This document shows, piece after piece, positions 43,868-54,420 of a DNA stretch of 64,000 bases (positions within the stretch are counted from its first letter, which is position 1; each line of letters opens with the position of its first letter). The notes beneath the pieces are model-generated. The model was not told the DNA's origin. It was given only the letters and a program-made list of their open reading frames with translations, and did no database searches. Origin of the DNA: Liopterus haemorrhoidalis. Lineage: Eukaryota; Arthropoda; Insecta; Coleoptera; Dytiscidae. A program made the translations under genes and the position numbers. The stretch spans positions 59,901,379-59,965,378 of the forward strand of contig OZ020615.1 in NCBI GenBank assembly GCA_963971575.1. Reading direction: 5' to 3'.

Positions 43868-44207
43868 ATGTCTAAACGAAAAGCATCAATGTAAATTATT
43901 CAAATATTGATTGAAGCACTCGAAACGGTGGTGGATATGACGGAAGATGAAATTTTAGCTGGGTCAGATCCGAATTTGGTGTCAGAAATAAACAACGAGG
44001 AAGTGGAAAAGGAAGAAACAACCAATTTCCTAACACCTACTATAAAGGATACGTTTTCAGCAGTTGAAACAATTCAGCATTTTTTTCACGTTTAATCAAA
44101 ATTTAACAGATTTTACATTGCTACATTTGGAAAAATTTATTGAAAAAAACCGTTTAGAAAACCAAAAATCACAAAAACAAACCAAAATGACAACGGCTTT
44201 TTTTTAA
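43868..44207 (+). pseudogene. pogo/Tigger transposase relic: first codons joined to C-terminus
   Basis: ATG at 43868 begins MSKRKASM then a stop, like the usual pogo start. 43907-44095 gives an acidic stretch (MTEDEILAGSDPNLVSEINN, then EEVEKEETTN) and SAVETIQHFF, the helix near the end of pogo-type enzymes. After a one-base frameshift, LHLEKFIEKNRLENQKSQKQ and KMTTAFF end at 44207. The Lys/Gln-rich end with a final FF is typical of the family. The CENP-B-type DNA-binding and DDE domains are absent. Confidence 0.7.
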
Positions 44208-45062
44208 AATTATTTTCTTAGCGGCCCGAAAGCGGCCCTTGTCCAGCGATTGCACTGGACACTTATAAGGCTGGTTTGCCTTATTCTACCACGAATCATC
44301 TTTTAAAAGTTTAGGAAAATTACAAAATTACATTAAACAAATCATACATGTACAAACCAAACAATAATTAATTTAATACAATATTTTACTGAATTTTATC
44401 TTAAAAGATAAGAACAAGATATAAATAATCAAATCAAAACACAGAATTCCAGAAAGCGTTCTCTCATTAATCCAAGCAAATGTTATTAATTAAATTTCAA
44501 ACATAATATCAAATTCCACAATTCAACATATTATTAATACGAACTCATTTAAAACGAACTATAACATACATAAAAAACAATATATATAGTATTTAACCTA
44601 TCCCACAATTAATAGTATAAAATAAATATCTCAATACAAAAACATCTTAACAAATCTAAATAGTTTTATCAACAGCAAAAAATACTTATGTATACTAATA
44701 TATAACTCTTAACAAATGTATTTACTGTCAGGCTGACAACCTTAAATAAATTACAAAACACCATTTGACAATCGGATATTTTATATCAAGCATACCAACA
44801 TTCAAATAATTTTATTTCTAGTATTTTAAATCATAGTTTGACATATACACATTGTTTATTTAGTAACATTGGAAAAATATGGTGATATTAGTCATTAAAA
44901 TATGTTGTATTGAATTTTGTTTTAGAATGTTGGTATTATTTATATTGGTTTATTGACAGAAAAATATTATAAATCTATTTGGGTACACCCACTTATTTAT
45001 AAAGACTATGTTCAAATTTAAATGCAGAAACAAAACTTTCTTTTAAAGTTAGAACACGAGAA
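44208..45062. other. AT-rich; short GC-rich patch at 44220-44285
   Basis: GCGGCCCGAAAGCGGCCC and CCAGCGATTGCACTGGAC are small palindromes in a GC-rich patch. The rest is AT-rich with no repeat recognised. A 32-codon frame after a TTTGTTTTAG at 44926 is open but unsupported. Confidence 0.3.
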
Positions 45063-45560
45063 TTATTTCAAATAATTTATTTTCATCTCCACGACAATTT
45101 GGCTAGCAGAAATAAGAAGCTTATAAGAACTACTTTGTTGTTTATTAAATTTGGCTAACAGCATGGCAATTTTAATTTTAGACATTGCATTTAGGAATAG
45201 ATTCACACTTTGTAGACCGAACCACTCCCTGAGATTATTTAGCCATGATGTTCTTCTTCTTCCCACTGTTCTTAAACCTTGAATTTTCCTTCCATCTGGA
45301 TAAGCTAGTATTTCTTATTTTTCAGTACGTGTCCTTGGTATTAAAGTTTTCTTTTCTTTATGGTGTACATCAGTTCTAACTCCATGTTCACAGCATGAAG
45401 AGCATCTTCGTTTTCTACATAGTCTACTCAAGACATGTTTAGTATAGAAGATGCTTTTGTGCACCCACATCTCAAAAGCGAAAAGTCTACGACATGCATC
45501 CTGAATCATGGACCATGCTTCCGTACCATATAAAATGACTGGGAATACGTAGCATTTCTG
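45063..45560 (-). pseudogene. LINE reverse transcriptase C-terminal fragment
   Basis: Minus-strand frames read SMIQDACRRLFAFEMWVHKS (45515 downwards), then after a frameshift KNSGKKKNIMAK / GRRRTSWLNNLREWFGLQSV, NLFLNAMSKIKIAMLLAKF. The FEMW...GRRRxSWLxNLRxW.G pattern is the conserved 3' part of endonuclease/reverse-transcriptase LINE proteins. Frameshifts and deletion of the middle make it a relic. Confidence 0.7.
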
Positions 45561-45782
45561 GCTTTTTCTATGCAGTTCTTAATTTCGGTAGACGCTTTCC
45601 ATTGATCGTTTAGATTACATCCAAGATATCTGTATTGCTTTACGAAAAATTCACAATTTATATTAATTTTTCGATTATTTCCGTTTATTTTTCCGTAATA
45701 AGATGAATAATTGGTGGGTTTGATGGGTGCTACCTGAAATTGAAATATCTTTATTATTTATGTTACAGCAAAAATTTATATA

Positions 45783-46511
45783 CGAGGGATGTTTCCTAAA
45801 TTCTGGGAATTGTGCTATAATTATTACGCAGAACTTATAGGCAATGTTATTGGTGCCATACAAGTCTTGACATGTTTATGCAACTATTTAGTGCAATATT
45901 GTTCAGTCTGATTTAGGTGTTCGACTGATATAGACGCGTTTTCATAGCACTGTTTTTGTAACCATGTCTCAAAGAGCAATAATTTTCTTTTTGTGGAAAG
46001 AAGGTGTGAAAACATCAGAAATTATTCAGCGTCTGCAAGGAGTATTTGGTGAGTCTGCAGAATCCAAAAGTACTATTTATCGGTGGATCGATTGTTTTAA
46101 AACCGATAGAACATCACTAGAAGACGATCCACGCAGTGGGCGCCCAAGCACGTCGGTAAATGAAAGAAACATTACTGCCGTCGAAGACCTACTGAAAGAG
46201 GACAGGCGAATGACTATTCAATTAGGCAATTAGTGTGCGCCTAGGGATAGGTACACGACAAGTTCATGACATCTTGCATGATTGTTTGGGCGTTAGCAAG
46301 GTTTCGCCGCGCTGGGTGCCAAGGCTGTTGGGACCAGAACAGAAACTCAATAGGAAAGTTCTTTGAGGATAGCTTAAAAAAATTAGTTTATCGTTGGGAT
46401 AAATGAATTCAGTTAAATGGAGATTATGTTGAAAAACTACATTGTAATATTGACGAAAATTAACAAGATAATAAAAATTATAGCTAAATTCCCAGAACTT
46501 TGGATCCCTCG
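45783..46511 (+). mobile_element. Mariner deletion derivative with intact ends (729 bp)
   Basis: Inverted ends beginning CGAGGGATGTTTCCTAAATT / complement CGAGGGATCCAAAGTTCTGG, with TA on both sides (45781-45782, 46512-46513). It carries a mariner transposase with its core removed. Confidence 0.9.
45964..46437 (+). pseudogene. Mariner-type transposase, catalytic core deleted
   Basis: ATG at 45964. Residues 1-89 form the paired helix-turn-helix DNA-binding half (MSQRAIIFFLWKEGVKTSEI, SAESKSTIYRWIDCFKTDRT, DDPRSGRPSTSVNERNITAV). A frameshift near 46225 shifts to IRQLVRLGIGTRQVHDILHD and SPRWVPRLLGPEQKLNRKVL. The sequence then jumps to the C-terminal SLKKLVYRWDK...NGDYVEKL. None of the catalytic Asp motifs is present. 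Confidence 0.85.
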
Positions 46512-46513
46512 TA

Positions 46514-47280
46514 ATTTAGGCACGTCAGTTAGTGTTTTATATTGATGTCTAAAATGAGTTATTCTGGAATATATCTGAAATTTAAAGAGTAAAGTTAGAA
46601 TATCTATTTGAAAGACCATCATATAAAATCATATATTTGACAGGAGATACCATCAGAATGAAAACGGAGCAATATCTTACCATAATCCACACAAATACAT
46701 CTTGAACAACTCATATACTATCTATATTTCTCTTCGATATCCCTCAAATCGATTCCTGATCTGGCTCCTTGAGTTGATCCCTCGATCTATCCAACTTCAC
46801 ACCTATATGTATCTGATAGCGTGATCATTGATACATTATTCATTAGACGGCTACGTTCGCTCGCTCGCTATTGTTGTATTCTTGCGGTTCAACGTCAATT
46901 TACAGATGGGAGATTGGAGATTTAATTGATGGTTTCTTTGATAGGGGAACATTAGGGTGGTTCGAAAAACATTGCAACTTTGGTTTCTAAATATGTTAAT
47001 ACTTATTAAGTTATTTTCGGAAGAGGAAGAAATTTTTCACGAATTACCCAGGTCTAGTGCATGAAGATTATTAAAAAATCAGCATACTGCCCAACTTGTG
47101 CAATACCTATTTGAAGAAAGGAAATATCGACTATATATCATGCAGCTGTCATTTGTCAGTTTACTGCCGCTTTCTCTAAGATATTCCTTACATTAATCTA
47201 CTGTAATTCGATTTTCTTTACTAAAACGATGGACCGAAAAGCAGGATTTGTGTGAAATAAGGTTTCAAACTTTTTTAATT
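46514..47280. other. Mostly unique sequence, no repeat recognised
   Basis: 46640-46960 is less AT-rich than its surroundings (CGGCTACGTTCGCTCGCTCG at about 46850) and free of transposon ends. It is one of the better candidates in the window for host regulatory DNA, but nothing in it identifies a function. Confidence 0.3.
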
Positions 47281-47422
47281 TTTTTTTTAATTTTTGGTCT
47301 TTGCTGCTTTGGCAATTAGCCAGGGCGATTCTTATTTTTGAAAATCACACCTGAACAGGATTTGAACTTGAAACCTTAGCAACGCAGAGCACATGTGTTG
47401 CCACTACGCTACACCGGTCGGA
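47281..47422 (-). mobile_element. tRNA-derived SINE with LINE-like tail
   Basis: Reading the minus strand: an A box (TAGCGTAGTGGCAAC) and B box (AAGTTCAAATCC) form a tRNA-like head. It is followed by GAATCGCCCTGGCTAATTGC, CAAAGCAGCAAAGACCAAAA. The tail matches the LINE 3' tail at 10980 (GGCTAATAGCCAAAGTTGCT). The weak tRNA fold and attached tail rule out a functional tRNA. Confidence 0.75.
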
Positions 47423-48364
47423 ATTTGTAACTTTTGAAATCAGTTCTTGGAGGATGCTTTGGGTCGAAACGCGTGTTTTAATTGGTTCGAGTTTAATTGT
47501 AGAAATTCAATCAAAGATGAGGAGAGATCGAATAAGTTAGTTAGTTACAATTTTTGGTGTAACTGGTAGTACGTGCGATTTAGCAATACCGAAGGATCCA
47601 GGGAATATTTAATAAGAGCAGGTACGCACCGGAGGGGGGTCAGGGGCTTGAGATAATCCACATCCTCCATCTAGCGCGGTTAAATAATGTAAACAAAATC
47701 CAAGAAATATTATTAGATCAAAAATTCCTTTTGTACTATTTCGATTCTCATTAATATGCATCAATCAGATTTTTTTTCAGATTTTAGAATAACCCCCAAT
47801 TTGAAAAAATTGTTTTATTATAAAGAAATTTAAAAATACTACTTTTTGTTCCTTAATCTACGTCTAAAGAGCTTTCTTTTGATACAACAAAAAAAATAAA
47901 TAAAATAAAAAAAATATTTTTTTTCATGGAAGTGTCTATTTTTCGAAAAACTAATCTGAACAAAAATTCCTGTTGTTCTTTTCTGGTTTCCATCAATGCA
48001 CAATTTTGATTTTTTTTTTTCAGATTTTTGGATCAACCTCTCTGGATAATAGGAAATAGGTTCAAGAGGGAAAGTTTCTTGACACATTTTTTGAGAACAT
48101 CCCATAAAAAAAAATTGATGTGAAGTGTGAATATTCACACATTTCAGGGTTTCGCAGGTATATAATAAGTGAAGGCGGTATGCTGAGTGTGTAGGACAAA
48201 TTTTACTTTATAGTAATCACGGCAAAATGAACGATATTTTTAAAATAATTTATCGTCTGTTAATCATATAATAAGACTGGTTATTAAATTTAAGCTCTTA
48301 AAAATTAAATACAACATTTGTCAAAATATAACTAGAATTTTGACAAAATAATTTCAACATAATA

Positions 48365-48490
48365 AAAATGCAAAAAAAAAACGGAAAAAATAAAACTCAC
48401 TCCGTCCGTACTCGAACTCGAAACCCTTCGTTTTCCAGAGAATTTTAGCTTCGCCATCGGACGCTTTGCATATGAGTGTCTTACATTGGT
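48365..48490 (-). mobile_element. tRNA-like module inside family A copy
   Basis: On the minus strand GATGGCGAAGC (A-box-like) and GGGTTTCGAGTTCGAGTAC (B-box-like) are followed by a long A-rich run in the tail direction. The copy at 55.1 kb has a different tRNA-like module at the matching place. Confidence 0.5.
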
Positions 48491-48942
48491 ATAACTTTTG
48501 TACTTTGTGAACCAAAAACCACAAAAAATGCGTTATTTTCCGAAAACATAATCTGATCAAAAATTCCTGTTGTACTATTTCGGTTCACACCAATATACAT
48601 TACTTGGAATTTTTTTAGATTTTTAGTTTAAACCATCTGGGCTACAGGGTGTGGGACAAAAATTTTTTTGCACAATTTTGGCAAAAATCGCATCAAAATA
48701 ATTTATTTTGCAAAAATAAAAATTTGATCGTTAATCCACGTACTAAGGGCTTTCATTTGATACCCTACTCAGAATTTAAAAAAAATATTTTTGTTTTCGA
48801 TGAGCACATATTTGTTTATATTTTTAGGGGGGTATGTTTTTTAGATGTTTTAGTATTTTTCCTATGTGCGAGTCAAAGAGTTGTATAAGCATGCCAAATT
48901 TCAACTCTCTACGTTTAGCCGTTTGGCTACAATTTTAACCGA

Positions 48943-48944
<2 letters not shown>

Positions 48945-48980
<36 letters not shown>

Positions 48981-48981
48981 G
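48945..48981 (+). repeat. CAGA microsatellite
   Basis: About nine CAGA units. The tract is part of family A; other copies have one to four units here. Confidence 0.9.
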
Positions 48982-49189
48982 ACAAAATGACGGTATAAGG
49001 GTTTTTTGGTAACACTTACAAAACCCTAAAAATGATTTTTAAACTCCTACGAAACAATGAAAAGTGTGAAAATTCACAATTCACCTAATTTTTTCTATTA
49101 CTGTCGAAATTCGAATGATGAGAATTGAGAATAACATAACTATTGGAAGAAAAAGCTTCTAAATAAATGAAATATATAAGTATCATCTG

Positions 49190-49320
49190 TGTGTCTGTCC
49201 GGGCTATCATGTAGCGTTGTTGCAGTGCCGCTATAGCAGCAGATGACTGATGTCAGAGGCTGTCCCTTGTGTTCATTATGCTCCTGCATTATCGGCTACC
49301 GGCTGGCCATGCTCAAAGCT
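49190..49320. repeat. GC-rich segment with an inverted relative at 53815-53930
   Basis: CAGATGACTGATGTCAGAGG, GTTCATTATGCTCCTGCATT and CGGCTACCGGCTGG recur as diverged complements at 53820-53890. No MITE ends are visible in either copy. See findings. Confidence 0.5.
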
Positions 49321-49514
49321 CCAACCTCCAAGATTAATACTAGTGAAAACGAACCTTATTATTAGCGATCACATCAAAAACAACGATTTAGATGCGCTTC
49401 CTGATTGCAGATTATCATTAGCTGATTAACTGTATGAATATTTCATTATCTTGCAGGAGTTTTTGCATAGAAAATATTCATTTTATTACCAGAAAAAGCA
49501 AATAGCTAAAAAAA

Positions 49515-51195
49515 ATTATGTGATGTGTCAATTTTCACACATTTCAGGGTTTTGTAAGTATTTAGTCAGGGAATGATGATTATTAGAAGGCCAAACGATG
49601 AATGCCTGGCACTACATAACACAATAGGCACGACAAGAATGTTGCAATTAGATTTTTCTACCGTGTATTAATTACAATCCTCTAATTTGGTGGTCAAATA
49701 TCAATAATAATACCATAATATATATTATAACGCACATTTTTTTTTTGTATAATTGCAAAAATATTCAAAACCTGGCAACAATGCGGGCGATCTTTTGTCA
49801 TTGAAGAGCTTAACACCTATAGAGACATTGTTTATATTGCGACTATATGAAAAACTAACAGATTCTCTACTATAGTGTGTTCAAAGGTGAGTTTGCAGTA
49901 CATGGCATATGAAATAGTTCTTTTTCATACTCTCTAATGGGTTTACACAATGACACTATCCTTTTCTTGCTTGTCGACGTTGCCAGCTCTAAAACGCGCT
50001 GATCTGTGAAGACGCAGTATTCTACAAATGGCCATTTGTTTTTGTTGAGTGTTATTTTGATTTTTATAAGAGTTGATTTTTGTAAATCATACGAGTTTTT
50101 CATATTATTATAATTGACACACCTTGACACTTTTACAACATTTGGCAACACCGCTCCTATTTGCCATAAGAGCTATACTGCAAACTCACCTTTGAACGCA
50201 TTATAGAAATGGAATCCCAGCTACCGGTCAGTTATTTATTTATTTTCCTAGTCGATATTTGCAAAATAAATTTACGTACCTCTTCTCTACCCATAACAAA
50301 ATGTAATGTATATACAAATATACATTTTTTAATTTTAGCTAGGATATTAAACGAAAATCTTAATACTTTGCAAAATTTAGTCAAAATGAAATATATTTCA
50401 AAAATCAATTACCGTTCCTTAATCTGCACATAAAGAGCTGCCATTTAATATCCTTACAATAAAATTTAAATAAAAGAAACATATTTTTTTAATAACACAA
50501 AAACTGTAATATTTTCCAAAAACGAAATCGGATAAAAAATTCCTCTCGTACGTTTCCGGTTCATAGCAATATACATTGCTTACAATTTTTTCAGATTTTT
50601 AATTTAACCCCTTAGAGTTAAAGGGTGCGGGTGATTTTTTAGTACTTTTTGGAAAAAATTGTATTAAAAGAAAAAATAAAATAAAAAACTGCTTCCCATT
50701 TTTTATCTACGTCTTAAGAGCTTTCTTCTGGTAGCACACAATAAATTTTAAAATAAATATTTTTGTTTCGACGACCCAAAAAAATCAATATTTTGCAAAA
50801 AACTAATTTGATCAAAATTTCCTGTTGAACTATTCTGGTTCCCATCCAATGTACATTACTGATTTTTTTTTTCAGATTTTTAGTTCAACCCCTCTGGGAG
50901 ATAGGGTGAGGGACAATTTTTTTTTGCCATTATATTGACAAAAACCCCGTTAAAAATGAGCACATTGTTTGTGCATCCACGCATTAAGAGGTTTAATTTC
51001 TTCATTAAATACATATTTGTTTATATTTATCCCGCGCTGTATTTTTTTAACTCTATAGTTTTCCTATATGTGGGTCAAAAAGTTGTACCAAATTTTAGCT
51101 GTCTATGTTCAGCCGTTTGGCTACAATTTCTACCGTACAGACAGACACATGAGTGACGTTATAAGGGTTTTTTGGTGGTCATACCTACAAAACCC
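49515..51195 (+). repeat. Dispersed family A copy (~1.7 kb, several subrepeats)
   Basis: Starts TGATGTGTCAATTTTCACAC, CATTTCAGGGTTTTGTAAGT (49515-49560) and ends TCATACCTACAAAACCCGAA (51179-51198). A separate MITE lies at 49873-50203. At least two AAAAATTCCT...AACCCCTNNGNGNTANAGGGTG subunits follow, then GCCGTTTGGCTACAATTTC and CAGACAGACAC. The frames at 50209 and 50935 belong to the repeat. Confidence 0.65.
49873..50203. mobile_element. 331-bp TA-flanked MITE
   Basis: 30-bp inverted ends TAGTGTGTTCAAAGGTGAGT, TTGCAGTA / complement with two mismatches; TA on both sides (49871-49872, 50204-50205). The minus-strand 93-codon frame inside shows no transposase motif. Confidence 0.85.
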
Positions 51196-51489
51196 GAAAA
51201 ATGGTAAGATGGATAAGGGGAACATGTAAGCACTCTTTGAATAAGGTGACCACAAGTCCCGTTTTGGCGTGACAGTCTCAATTTTTAATAGTTTGTCCCA
51301 GTTCCTGCGGATTTTCAGAATGACGACTTTTTAGAAAAAAATACTCCTTTCTTGCAAGGATATTTCCGTCTATGTACATTATGATTTATACCGGTTGACT
51401 AAAGTTCGGAACTATTGCTAGCTCTGTACTCATCAGAGCTACGATTACGATTACAACCTAATAGTATCTTTTACGTAGATGACTATTTA

Positions 51490-52054
51490 GACCGGGAGCT
51501 CATGACATTTTTGGTCTCCGATTTCATACAGCATGCCTTTTGGAGGAGAGAATATTTACCCTGTGACAACAAAAAAGGAATGGTACTAAACCCCTGCACA
51601 CTTTCCGGTCATAGGGAAAATTGCATTTCCACTTGCACAAAATTTTTGTGTATTTCTCTGATTTAATATTGCTTGCCCTTTTGTCAAAAGAAAGTTATAA
51701 CAAATTTAAAGTCTTTTAATTATAGGCATGCTGTATGAAAACGCGGAAAATCATATTTTTTTATTACAAGATCACATGACCGTTTGAGCCCTTTGGGACC
51801 CTCCGAATCGCATGCATATTTTTAAAAGACTTTAAATTTGTTATAACTTTCTTTTGACAAAAAGGCAAGCAATATTAAATCAGAGAAAAGCACAAAAATT
51901 TTGTGTTTAAGTGGAAATGCAATTTTCCCTATGACCGGAAAGCGTGCAGGGGTTTAGTACCATCCCTTTTTTGTTGTCACAGGGTAAATATTCTCTCCTC
52001 CAAAAGGCATGCTGTATGAAATCGGAGACCAAAAACTGTCATGAGCTCCCGGTC
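51490..52054. mobile_element. 565-bp fold-back element with ~230-bp arms
   Basis: Left arm 51490-51720 and right arm about 51826-52054 are near-perfect inverse copies, beginning GACCGGGAGCTCATGACA, flanked by TA (51488-51489, 52055-52056). The loop is only about 105 bp. No coding capacity; the 83-codon frame at 51415 is an accident of the arm. Confidence 0.92.
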
Positions 52055-52425
52055 TAATTGTGAAAATATCGAAACAACAGAACATAAGATTTTTGAGTTT
52101 CCAAAAACTGAACACACTATAAATCAAAGTTAAAATAAAAAAAAAAAAAAAAATTGCTAGTTATACTGTTTTGATTTCATAGTAAAGTTTGTTCACATCA
52201 ATCATGTGATATTTATTGGGCTATGTAGGCGCAAATAAAGAAATAAACTTTATTATTCTTTTATTATTATTAGATATTACAAAAAATATTAGAACAAATC
52301 GAAGAAAATTACAGCAATTGTTCTAAAATAATGCCTTCTTGTTCAATAAAATTTAGAGCTGTGTCGGACAATATTAGTAATCTTGATCTTATAATTCATT
52401 TTATTATCAAATAATTCTTTATATA

Positions 52426-53224
52426 CAAGGTGTCTCAAAAGAAATTTTATATTTAGTGGATCGATTAAAAAAAAAGTAAGCCGTATATAGAAAAAATGTT
52501 TATTAATTATTAAAATACACTTTTTGGGGATTTATTTCTTAAAAATAATATCGTCTAAATGTAGACCCTCGCGTTCTCGGCACTCATTTAATCGCACAGT
52601 AAAATTACTTATGACGTCTCGGCAGATGGACTCAGGGATGGCTGCCATTTCGTGACGGATATTTTCTTTCAAATGCGCCAGTGAAGTCGGTTTATTGGCG
52701 TAAACTTTAGATTTAAGATAACCCCATAGGAAAAAGTCCATAGGGGTTAAATCTGGACTGCGTGGAGGCCAATTAATGTCACCTCTCCGCTCAATCACCT
52801 GATTTACGAAATTAAGCCTCTGACTGGCATCTTGGGGCTTTAATTCTTGCACCAATTGAATTTTGTAGGGGTGCAGCTTTAGGTCTTTGTGCATAATGCG
52901 ATGTAATGATGATCTATGCACATTTAAAGCACTTGCGCGCTTCCGAATTGAAAGGTTCGGGTCGTCACGAACAGACTGATTAACATTCTCCACGTTTTCT
53001 ACCGTTCTTGATGACCTAGGTCGCCCGGATTTTGATTTATCCAGCGTTGTACCAGTCTCTTCAAACTTTTTAACCCAATGTCGAATGAGAGGAATGCTTG
53101 GCGCATCATTTAAGTGGCGAAAACCTCGAATACTGCAGAATTTTCTACGCGCTACAGTCGCCGAATCACCGTTTTTGTAAAACTCTCGCACGCATAACGC
53201 GCGGTCTGCTCCCGAGAAACGCTC
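52426..53224 (-). mobile_element. Tc1/mariner (IS630-type) deletion derivative, copy 2, 5'-truncated
   Basis: The 3' terminal repeat (CAAGGTGTCTCAAAAGAAAT) is at 52426 after TA (52424-52425). The other end is missing: homology to copy 1 stops at 53224, within the first codons of the gene, where a LINE-type 3' end begins. It has the same internal deletion as copy 1. Confidence 0.9.
52532..53191 (-). pseudogene. Tc1/mariner-superfamily transposase, core deleted, copy 2
   Basis: The longest non-satellite frame in the window, about 219 codons without a stop; it actually extends to about 53224 in frame (ERFSGADRALCVREFYKNGD). N-terminal helix-turn-helix domain: FYKNGDSATVARRKFCSIRG, PSIPLIRHWVKKFEETG, SKSGRPRSSRT. 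Second DNA-binding helix set: DPNLSIRKRASALNVHRSSL. The protein then passes from FVNQVIERRGDIN straight into WPPRSPDLTPMDFFLWGYLK, so only the third catalytic Asp (TPMD) remains. A full enzyme would be roughly 330-350 residues. The frame is open but cannot be catalytically active; a DNA-binding product is conceivable but unproven. No host promoter is visible. Confidence 0.88.
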
Positions 53225-53335
53225 GGGACTTTATTTTATTTACTGCTTTGTCAGTTTATGACGATGATATGCATGTAAAAATGTCTTACTCTAATAAAGA
53301 TTATTATTATTATTATATTATTATTATTATTATAT
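53225..53335 (+). repeat. LINE-type 3' end with ATT microsatellite
   Basis: TCAGTTTATGACGATGATAT, then CTCTAATAAAGATTATTATT followed by an ATT/TTA microsatellite. An AATAAAG then ATT repeat is a common 3' terminus of insect LINEs. Confidence 0.4.
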
Positions 53336-53625
53336 GCGGATTCCATCGGGAACAGATCTTTTTCACAGCTAAATGTTCATGTAAAATCAAATGTATTGCA
53401 GTCTGCGATATGCCAAAGGATGCCTCTATCTCAGGGTAAGTCACATGCCGATCTTCTTCAATCATTTTGCGCACAGCATCGATGTTTTTTTGAATCACAA
53501 CCGATTTTGGTCGACCTTCACGAGATTCATCACTGACGGACGCACGACCACGACGAAATTCTGCAGACCAATTGTAAACAGTCTTTTCTGATGGTGCTTC
53601 ATTACGAAAAGTTGAACGATATGTT
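53336..53625 (-). pseudogene. Mariner transposase N-terminal fragment
   Basis: Minus strand, from about 53620: NEAPSEKTVYNWSAEFRRGR, SVSDESREGRPKSVVIQKNI, DAVRKMIEEDRHVTYPEIEA, SFGISQTAIHLILHEHLAVK, KICSRWNPH. This is the DNA-binding half of the mariner enzyme whose other fragments lie at 27853 and 61843. It stops before the first catalytic Asp. Confidence 0.85.
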
Positions 53626-53814
53626 TTTTCTACTCTCTTATATATTATATTGCTGAGTCGTAGAAATTAAAGGTCCCTGTGTTAGACTAAATGTCAAAAT
53701 TGGGTAAATATTTGGAAAAAATACCCATAAGTAGTAATTAGCAAGTAAAATATTCAAACTTTTAATAAATTGAAATGATTTCAAATGAAACAGATTGAAA
53801 TACTTTGGTTAGCG

Positions 53815-54060
53815 ATAGGCAGTAGCCAGTAGTGAGAGCAGAGGATATAATGAACGAGAGGGCATCCTCTGACATCAGTCATCTGGCTGTTCTGTAACAC
53901 AGAGCGGAGCTATCAGACAGACCGCTTCGTACAAACGATTGTTATTATGGTTTTCATTAATTTCCATTTGTCTATTCAGCGGCATCGCTCGATTGATGAC
54001 TCACAACTGCTGTCGAGATGGTGCTTTATTGATTGTTTATGTTAGCTGATTAATGGTAAC
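53815..54060 (+). other. Relatively GC-rich, repeat-poor segment with a TGATTAATGG site
   Basis: 53820-53890 is the inverted relative of 49190-49320. Further right, TTAGCTGATTAATGG (54042-54056) contains TGATTAATGG, a good match to the bipartite Exd/Hox consensus TGATNNATNN. Regulatory function is only a possibility. Confidence 0.3.
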
Positions 54061-54239
54061 CGGAACAAGTATAATATTTGGTGTGAAAATAAGGAAGGGC
54101 CATTTTTCACTAAAGGGGGACCATAGTTACCAACTTACTGGATCAATATATTGTCTATTACAAAAAGTATTTAACGATAATTAAAATTAAATAGTGTTGG
54201 GTGAACATTTTCTTAAGAAGGCAATGCAGGACAAAGCAA

Positions 54240-54420
54240 GAAAAAAAGGTCGTCACTTTCCTAATATAAGTGAAAAGCAAAAAAAGAAGATCCTCATCTC
54301 TTCAAATACAAGTCAAGAAATCAAATGAAGTGCACAAAAGTTAGAATGCGGGACTTTTGCGGGACACCCAATCAAAATACGGGACTGTCCCGCAAAAATC
54401 GGGACGAATGGTCACCCTAA
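54240..54420. repeat. Degenerate ~40-bp units and a GGTCACCCT-type end
   Basis: GGTCGTCACTTTCCTAATAT and GATCCTCATCTCTTCAAATA are diverged ~40-bp units like those at 40.6 kb. CGGGACTGTCCCGCAAAAAT, CGGGACGAATGGTCACCCTA is a transposon-like terminus (a related GGTGACCACAAGTCCCG lies at 51241). Confidence 0.45.

Larger units (their letters stand above)
47690..49040 (+). repeat. Dispersed family A copies (two joined segments)
   Basis: Family boxes recur: AAAAATTCCT...TGTACTATTTCGATTC, CAGATTTTAGAATAACCCCC, TGTGAAGTGTGAATATTCAC and CATTTCAGGGTTTCGCAGGT (48130-48163). At the end are GTTTAGCCGTTTGGCTACAA, a CAGA tract and ACTTACAAAACCCTAAAAAT (49015-49034). A tRNA-like module sits at about 48365-48490. 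Internal ~240-bp subrepeats explain the length. Confidence 0.65.

Noticed and set aside
53098..53439. 113-codon plus-strand frame as a gene
   Set aside because: It spans the junction of three unrelated repeats (deleted transposase, LINE end, mariner) on the opposite strand.
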